A stretch of 9,585 nt of DNA from Selenomonadaceae bacterium. GTDB lineage: Bacteria; Bacillota; Negativicutes; Selenomonadales; Selenomonadaceae. This document shows, piece after piece, positions 6,112-9,585 of this stretch (the first letter of the stretch is position 1; each line of letters starts with the position of its first letter). The notes under the pieces are model-generated. The model was given only the letters and a program-made list of their open reading frames with translations, did not search any database and was not told the origin of the DNA. Location of the stretch: assembly GCA_016286075.1 (NCBI GenBank), contig JAEERZ010000070.1, positions 1 to 9,585 on the forward strand. Direction: 5' to 3'. The position numbers and the translations under genes were made by a program.

Positions 6112-6141
6112 ATTATAACATGTCTGCCTCGCAAACCACAA
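6112..6141 (-). promoter_or_regulatory. Likely promoter of tatA
   Basis: On the minus strand a perfect TATAAT (6112-6117) is preceded by TGT, an extended -10. The -35 is weak (TTGTGG at 6136-6141, 18-nt spacer). The mRNA leader would be about 165 nt, long for so small a gene. Confidence 0.6.
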
Positions 6142-6144
6142 TTG

Positions 6145-6178
6145 AAAACGCGGCTCCCGAACGGAAGCCGCGTTTTTT
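6145..6178. terminator. Terminator after the anion transporter gene
   Basis: AAAACGCGGCT (6145-6155) pairs perfectly over 11 bp with AGCCGCGTTTT (6166-6176). T6 follows on the plus side and TTTT lies at the foot of the stem on the minus side. It is 13 nt past the transporter stop and just upstream of the tatA promoter, insulating the two minus-strand genes. Confidence 0.85.
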
Positions 6179-6190
6179 CTTACACCGTTG

Positions 6191-7600
6191 TTACCAAAGG
6201 CCGATAACTTTCCACCAGAGCGGGCCGACGCCGAGGAAGCAGATCAGGAAGAGGATCGAGCAAATGAAGCCGATCTTCCACCACTCCGGCTGCGTGATGT
6301 AGCCCGAACCGAAGAAAATCGGGGACGGCCCCGTCGCGTAGTGCGTCAGGCATCCCATAAGACCTGTTTCGCAGCCCAGCACGATTGCCGACAGCATCGG
6401 CGGCGCGCCAGCCGCCACCGCCACCGCCAAGAATGCGGCATAGACCGCGCTGACGTGCGCCGACAGAGACGCGAAAGCATAATGTACATACATGTTGATT
6501 AACGCAAGGATAACAAGGGTCATCATCGGATCGATACCCTTGAGGCTCCCTGCGATGCCGGCGGACATCCACTTGATGAAGCCGAGCTTCGAAAGGCCGG
6601 TAGCGAGGCTCATCAAGCCGCCCATCCAGACCAGCGTATCCCAAGCGCCTTTTTCCGTAATGATGTCTTCCCAGACAAGAGCGCCGCGCACCAGCATATA
6701 ACCGATGCAGACCAGAGCGATCATCGTCGCGTTGAACCCGGTGAACGAAGTGGTCGCCCACATGGCCAGCGCCGCGATAAACGCCTGCAAAACGACGGAC
6801 TCGTCGCCGGACATCGGACCCATTTTCTCCAGCTCGTCCTTCGCAATCTGCGGAGCTTCCGGCGTTTGCGTCAGTTCCGGCGTGGCGAGCTTGTATACGA
6901 GGTACGGCGTGATGCACAATGCGAGAACGCCCGGCACGATGCAGGCCAGCGCGTAAGTGCCCCACGAAATGTCGAGGCCCGTAACGTCCTTCGCCAGCTT
7001 CGCAACCAAGAGGTTCGGAGCAACCGAGGTCAGGAACATCGACGAGGTGATACAGTTGCACTCAAAAGTCGAAAGCATCAAGTAGTTGCCGATTTTCTTG
7101 CGCGAACCCTCGTCCGGCTCAGAATTGAACGCGGTGCAGAGCGAGCGCACGATCGGGTACAGGATGCCGCCGCCGCGCGCCGTGTTCGACGGCGTGGCAG
7201 GCGAAACGATGAGGTCGGTAATCGCCATCGAGTAAGCAAGTTTCAGCGAGCTGGTCGCAATCTTCGACATAATGATGTACGCGATGCGACGCCCGAGTCC
7301 CGTCTTGATGAAGCCTTTCGCGAACATGTACGCGCCTACAATCAGCCAGATTGTCGCGTTTCCAAAACCGGAAAGAGCCTCTGCGGGCTTCAGGACTTTC
7401 AAGAATCCGGTAAGACCTACCGCTATCAGCGCGACGCCGCCGATGGGAATCGGATGAAGAATGAAACCGATGATTGTCGCGACGAAAATCGCGAACATGT
7501 GCCACGCTTTCAGGTCCACGCCCGCGGGAGCGGGGAAGAACCACAGGGCGATGCCGACGATGACCGTAAACATACCCTTTTGAAAATTGGTTTTCAGCAA
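6191..7600 (-). CDS. DASS family (SLC13/CitT-like) divalent anion:sodium or dicarboxylate transporter
   Basis: A 469-residue, strongly hydrophobic inner-membrane protein with roughly 11-13 predicted membrane segments, normal for the divalent anion:sodium symporter family. The first half carries the substrate/sodium-binding SNT motif in ATPSNTARGGGILYPI (135-150). The symmetry-related second site reads YATGPSPIFFGSGYI (421-435) instead of a second SNT, which is the form seen in the CitT/TtdT and plastid 2-oxoglutarate/malate translocator branch. A C4- or tricarboxylate exchanger or symporter is therefore likelier than a sulfate carrier, but the substrate cannot be read from sequence. The start is TTG, supported by AAGGGGG 7 nt upstream; the next ATG (residue 10) would clip the first helix. 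It is a single-gene unit with its own promoter and terminator. Confidence 0.93.
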   Translation of the reverse strand: MLKTNFQKGMFTVIVGIALWFFPAPAGVDLKAWHMFAIFVATIIGFILHPIPIGGVALIAVGLTGFLKVLKPAEALSGFGNATIWLIVGAYMFAKGFIKTGLGRRIAYIIMSKIATSSLKLAYSMAITDLIVSPATPSNTARGGGILYPIVRSLCTAFNSEPDEGSRKKIGNYLMLSTFECNCITSSMFLTSVAPNLLVAKLAKDVTGLDISWGTYALACIVPGVLALCITPYLVYKLATPELTQTPEAPQIAKDELEKMGPMSGDESVVLQAFIAALAMWATTSFTGFNATMIALVCIGYMLVRGALVWEDIITEKGAWDTLVWMGGLMSLATGLSKLGFIKWMSAGIAGSLKGIDPMMTLVILALINMYVHYAFASLSAHVSAVYAAFLAVAVAAGAPPMLSAIVLGCETGLMGCLTHYATGPSPIFFGSGYITQPEWWKIGFICSILFLICFLGVGPLWWKVIGLW

Positions 7601-7607
7601 AATAATA

Positions 7608-7614
7608 CCCCCTT
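7608..7614 (-). promoter_or_regulatory. Ribosome binding site deciding the TTG start of the transporter
   Basis: AAGGGGG lies 7 nt before the TTG at 7598-7600. No ATG or GTG lies at a suitable distance from it. Confidence 0.65.
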
Positions 7615-7721
7615 CATTTCTGTACTTGCACGATTGCGGATTTTCCGCGCCTCCCTTCCAAATGATAACGGCTGATTATCGGCGCGTCGTCCGACCATCA
7701 GCTTCCCCTATTACTAAACCA

Positions 7722-7751
7722 ATTATAATATACAACAAGTAAAGAAGTAAA
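7722..7751 (-). promoter_or_regulatory. Likely promoter of the anion transporter
   Basis: On the minus strand, TTTACT (7746-7751) is followed after 18 nt by a perfect TATAAT (7722-7727). The -35 lies in a direct repeat: two copies of AAGTAAAG at 7737-7752. The leader would be about 115 nt. It contains a small hairpin (GCGGA/TCCGC, 7636-7648) and a GATAA/TTATC inverted repeat around 7663-7680. Confidence 0.5.
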
Positions 7752-7762
7752 GAAAAACTTGA

Positions 7763-7975
7763 AGGAATCGCTGAATAAGTCAATTTATGACTTTGCCGAG
7801 GGATTTTTTTCGTCAGGCCAGAAAGATTGCGCGAAGACTTAGCATCGCTACGTCGATAAGCAGACGCTTGGCGCTTTAGCGCCTTAGCGGTCGCTTATGC
7901 AAAGCTCGACATCTGACGCAGCATGGGCGGGAAAAGAACCGGCAAGAGCGTGAAGGGACTTGTTCAGTGGTTCCT
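7763..7975 (+). other. Inverted-repeat-bounded element: MITE-like repeat or structured RNA
   Basis: The ends 7763-7781 and 7957-7975 are inverted copies over 19 bp with three differences. All three are transitions that give G-U pairs in plus-strand RNA, so a plus transcript could form an unbroken 19-bp closing stem. Inside is a strong hairpin (7856-7898) with an apical GGCGC-TTTA-GCGCC, extended by GTCG/CGAC (7852-7855 with 7907-7910). A second small inverted repeat is AAGTCA/TGACTT (7777-7793), and T7 lies at 7804-7810. No target-site duplication is obvious and no open frame is convincing. It does not match tRNA, tmRNA, SRP or 6S RNA features known to me. It could be a non-autonomous mobile element, a dispersed palindromic repeat or a small RNA. 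Confidence 0.5.
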
Positions 7976-8030
7976 GTAGATTCCACCCATCATCCGGCAG
8001 TTTTTTATAGTTTTTTCCATCTATATTCTG

Positions 8031-8041
8031 TATAATATAAT
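8031..8041 (+). promoter_or_regulatory. Likely -10 region of the acyl-CoA ligase promoter
   Basis: Two overlapping perfect TATAAT hexamers occur at 8031-8036 and 8036-8041. No good -35 is visible, but two T6 runs (8001-8006 and 8011-8016) lie upstream and could act like an UP element. The leader would be about 50 nt. Confidence 0.5.
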
Positions 8042-8056
8042 GGAGAAGGAATCTTG

Positions 8057-8070
8057 CCGCGTTTTCGCGG
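8057..8070 (+). other. Small hairpin in the ligase leader
   Basis: CCGCG (8057-8061), TTTT loop, CGCGG (8066-8070). It ends 7 nt before the purine-rich ribosome binding site AAAGGAAGG. There is no T run after it, so it is not a terminator. It could affect translation or mRNA stability. Confidence 0.5.
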
Positions 8071-8094
8071 AATCCCCAAAGGAAGGTGATGACC

Positions 8095-9576
8095 ATGCTC
8101 GTTCACGATCTCATCTGGCGTGGACACCCGGAGGACATTGCCGTCAACGATCAGGGACGCTCGATGACCTATCGAGCCCTGATTTTGTCCGTGACGCTCT
8201 GCCGCTCCCGCCTGTACGCCGACGGCGTACGCATCCACGACCGCGTCGCCATATACTCGCACAACTGTGCAGAATACATCGTCGCCTATATGGCCATAGC
8301 GTCCCTCGGCGCAGTGGTCGTGCCGATCAATTTCCAGCTCAGCATGCGCGAGACGGCGTTCATATTGAAAAACGCCGACGTACACTACATGATTTCCGAC
8401 CAGCCTCTCGACCTTGAATCATCGCTCAGCGCCTACGAACACGACCATGTGCAGACGATTCTGATTTCCGAATGCACGAAGCCCGTCGAATACGCTTCTG
8501 CCCCTGCACTTCCCGAGGACTTCGGCGCAGACGAGCCTTGCGCAATCATTTACACTTCGGGAACGACAGGCTTGCCGAAAGGCGCGATTCTTTCGCACCG
8601 CAATCTCGTCATGAATGCGATTTCACTGCAGCAGGTCGTCCGGCTGACACGCAAGGACCACATTCTCTGCGTATTGCCGATGTACCACTGCTTCGCGTGG
8701 ACCTGCGCCGTATTAAACGAACTATACGCCGGTTCTTCCATCACCGTACAAGACTCGTTTACCCCGAAAAAAACAGTCGAATTGGTCCGCGCATACAAAA
8801 TCACCGTCATTGTCATGGTGCCGTCGATCTGCTCCCTTTTGACAAAATTGGCGTCGCCGGACGACATGAAAACACTTCGCTTTGTCATGCTCGGCGGAAC
8901 GCCGCTTCCACTTCCCATCGGTGAAGCGTTCCGCACCAAATTCAAAGTGCCGATTGTCGAAGGTTACGGCCTTTCGGAAGCGTCGCCCGTCGTCACGATG
9001 AACGCGCCGGAAGCCACGCGCCTTGGTTCCGTCGGCCCCGCTATTCCGAACGAACGCCTTCGCTTCGTGGACGCGCAGGGTCATGATGTCCCCGTAGGAG
9101 AACCGGGGGAACTTTTGGTGCAGGGTCCCAACGTCATGCACGGCTATCTCGGGCAACCCGACGCTACCGCAGAAGCGTTGCAAGACGGCTGGCTGCACAC
9201 GGGAGACGTCGCCCGCATCGACGAGGACGGCTATGTCTATATCGTCGACCGTCTCAAAGATATGATTATCAGCATGGGCGAAAACATCTATCCCCGGGAA
9301 ATCGAAGAACTGCTCTATGCCTTTCCCGGAATCCAGGAAGCTGCGGTCATTCCCATCGAGGACAGTCTCCGGGGCCAAGCCGGCTGTTGCTATTACAGCG
9401 TCCAGCCCGGCTATACCATCGACGCGCGCCAACTGAAAAAATACTTGCAGCAAAACCTCGCGCTCTTCAAGATTCCGCGGGAATTCCGCCAAATCGAAAA
9501 ACTACCGAAAACCTCCACGGGAAAGATTGCGAAAAAAGAATTGAAAGCGATGTTTGCAGCCGGCATGAAACAATAG
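8095..9576 (+). CDS. AMP-forming acyl-CoA ligase (FadD-like, class I adenylate-forming enzyme)
   Basis: A 493-residue, full-length member of the ANL superfamily. It should activate a carboxylic acid with ATP to an acyl-adenylate and then transfer it to CoA. Motifs seen are the P-loop YTSGTTGLPKG (153-163), LGGTPLP, the aromatic/adenine motif EGYGLSEASP (289-298), WLHTGD (366-371), hinge DRLKDMIISMGENIYP (385-400) and the catalytic lysine K477 in KTSTGKIAKKE. There is no signal peptide and it is probably cytoplasmic. The overall pattern is closest to long- or medium-chain fatty acid CoA ligases; the true substrate cannot be fixed by eye. Start choice: GTG 8086, ATG 8089 and ATG 8095 are all in frame. 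ATG 8095 has the best spacing (8 nt) from AGGAAGG and gives MLVHDLIW. It diverges from the transporter gene, with the 7763-7975 element between. Confidence 0.93.
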   Translation: MLVHDLIWRGHPEDIAVNDQGRSMTYRALILSVTLCRSRLYADGVRIHDRVAIYSHNCAEYIVAYMAIASLGAVVVPINFQLSMRETAFILKNADVHYMISDQPLDLESSLSAYEHDHVQTILISECTKPVEYASAPALPEDFGADEPCAIIYTSGTTGLPKGAILSHRNLVMNAISLQQVVRLTRKDHILCVLPMYHCFAWTCAVLNELYAGSSITVQDSFTPKKTVELVRAYKITVIVMVPSICSLLTKLASPDDMKTLRFVMLGGTPLPLPIGEAFRTKFKVPIVEGYGLSEASPVVTMNAPEATRLGSVGPAIPNERLRFVDAQGHDVPVGEPGELLVQGPNVMHGYLGQPDATAEALQDGWLHTGDVARIDEDGYVYIVDRLKDMIISMGENIYPREIEELLYAFPGIQEAAVIPIEDSLRGQAGCCYYSVQPGYTIDARQLKKYLQQNLALFKIPREFRQIEKLPKTSTGKIAKKELKAMFAAGMKQ

Positions 9577-9585
9577 CCGCAAATG

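Larger units (their letters stand above)
7601..8094. other. 494-bp divergent intergenic region
   Basis: No convincing gene. In order it holds the transporter leader and promoter (7601-7752), a ~213-bp inverted-repeat-bounded element (7763-7975), a T-rich stretch (8001-8016), and the ligase promoter, a small hairpin and a ribosome binding site (8031-8086). Confidence 0.8.

Noticed and set aside
6866..7675. A 269-codon plus-strand frame and a 293-codon minus-strand frame (6180-7061) over the transporter
   Set aside because: Both are Arg/His-rich alternative frames of a clear transporter gene with no recognisable motifs.
7777..7810. Terminator made of AAGTCA/TGACTT and the T7 run
   Set aside because: The stem is short and AT-rich, 10 nt separate it from the T run, and no upstream plus-strand gene needs terminating.
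7957..7990. tRNA-like 3' end (GTTCAGTGGTTCC followed by CCACCCATCA)
   Set aside because: No cloverleaf can be drawn: there is no matching acceptor, D or anticodon arm upstream.
7884..8096. 70-codon minus-strand frame between the transporter and the ligase
   Set aside because: It covers the ligase promoter and ribosome binding site and half of the inverted-repeat element, and shows no conserved motif.
8722..9492. 256-codon minus-strand frame inside the ligase gene
   Set aside because: It is an antisense shadow of a full-length acyl-CoA ligase with all catalytic motifs.

Overview
The window reads as ordinary chromosomal DNA of a moderately GC-rich, low-GC-lineage (Firmicutes-type) bacterium. 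The rapZ-yvcK-whiA operon, strong purine-rich Shine-Dalgarno sites, frequent GTG/TTG starts and a dicarboxylate DASS transporter would suit a Negativicutes member such as a Selenomonas relative. That placement is inference from gene content and style, not from a marker gene.

Layout. Positions 1-2767 (minus strand) hold rapZ, yvcK and the 5' part of whiA, which runs off the left edge; they are packed with gaps of 6 and 37 nt and share one likely promoter. Divergent from them, 3022-5695 holds a small signalling cluster. It has a two-receiver response regulator whose first receiver is degenerate (plus), a REC-GGDEF diguanylate cyclase with an extra degenerate GGDEF-like tail (minus, convergent on a shared bidirectional terminator), and a stand-alone HPt phosphotransfer protein (plus, divergent from the cyclase). 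These are the middle and output parts of a phosphorelay; no histidine kinase is present in the window. Next come a single tatA-type gene (minus) with an unusually structured leader, a DASS/CitT-type anion transporter (minus, TTG start), and a FadD-like acyl-CoA ligase (plus).

Three non-coding structures deserve attention. (1) The tatA leader carries five perfect 8-bp tandem repeats inside the loop of a long, nearly perfect inverted repeat, followed by an overlapping alternative hairpin and preceded by a palindrome near the predicted transcription start. (2) The 494-bp gap between transporter and ligase contains a ~213-bp element with 19-bp imperfect terminal inverted repeats whose three mismatches all become G-U pairs when read as plus-strand RNA, with a strong internal hairpin. 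It could be a MITE-like repeat or an undescribed structured RNA. (3) Clear factor-independent terminators lie at 3887-3931, 5713-5750 and 6145-6178.

How the parts work together. RapZ, YvcK and WhiA are the conserved envelope/metabolism/cell-division regulatory trio. The receivers plus HPt probably pass phosphate from an unlinked hybrid kinase, with c-di-GMP synthesis by the cyclase as one output. The transporter and ligase are divergent neighbours with no proven functional link.
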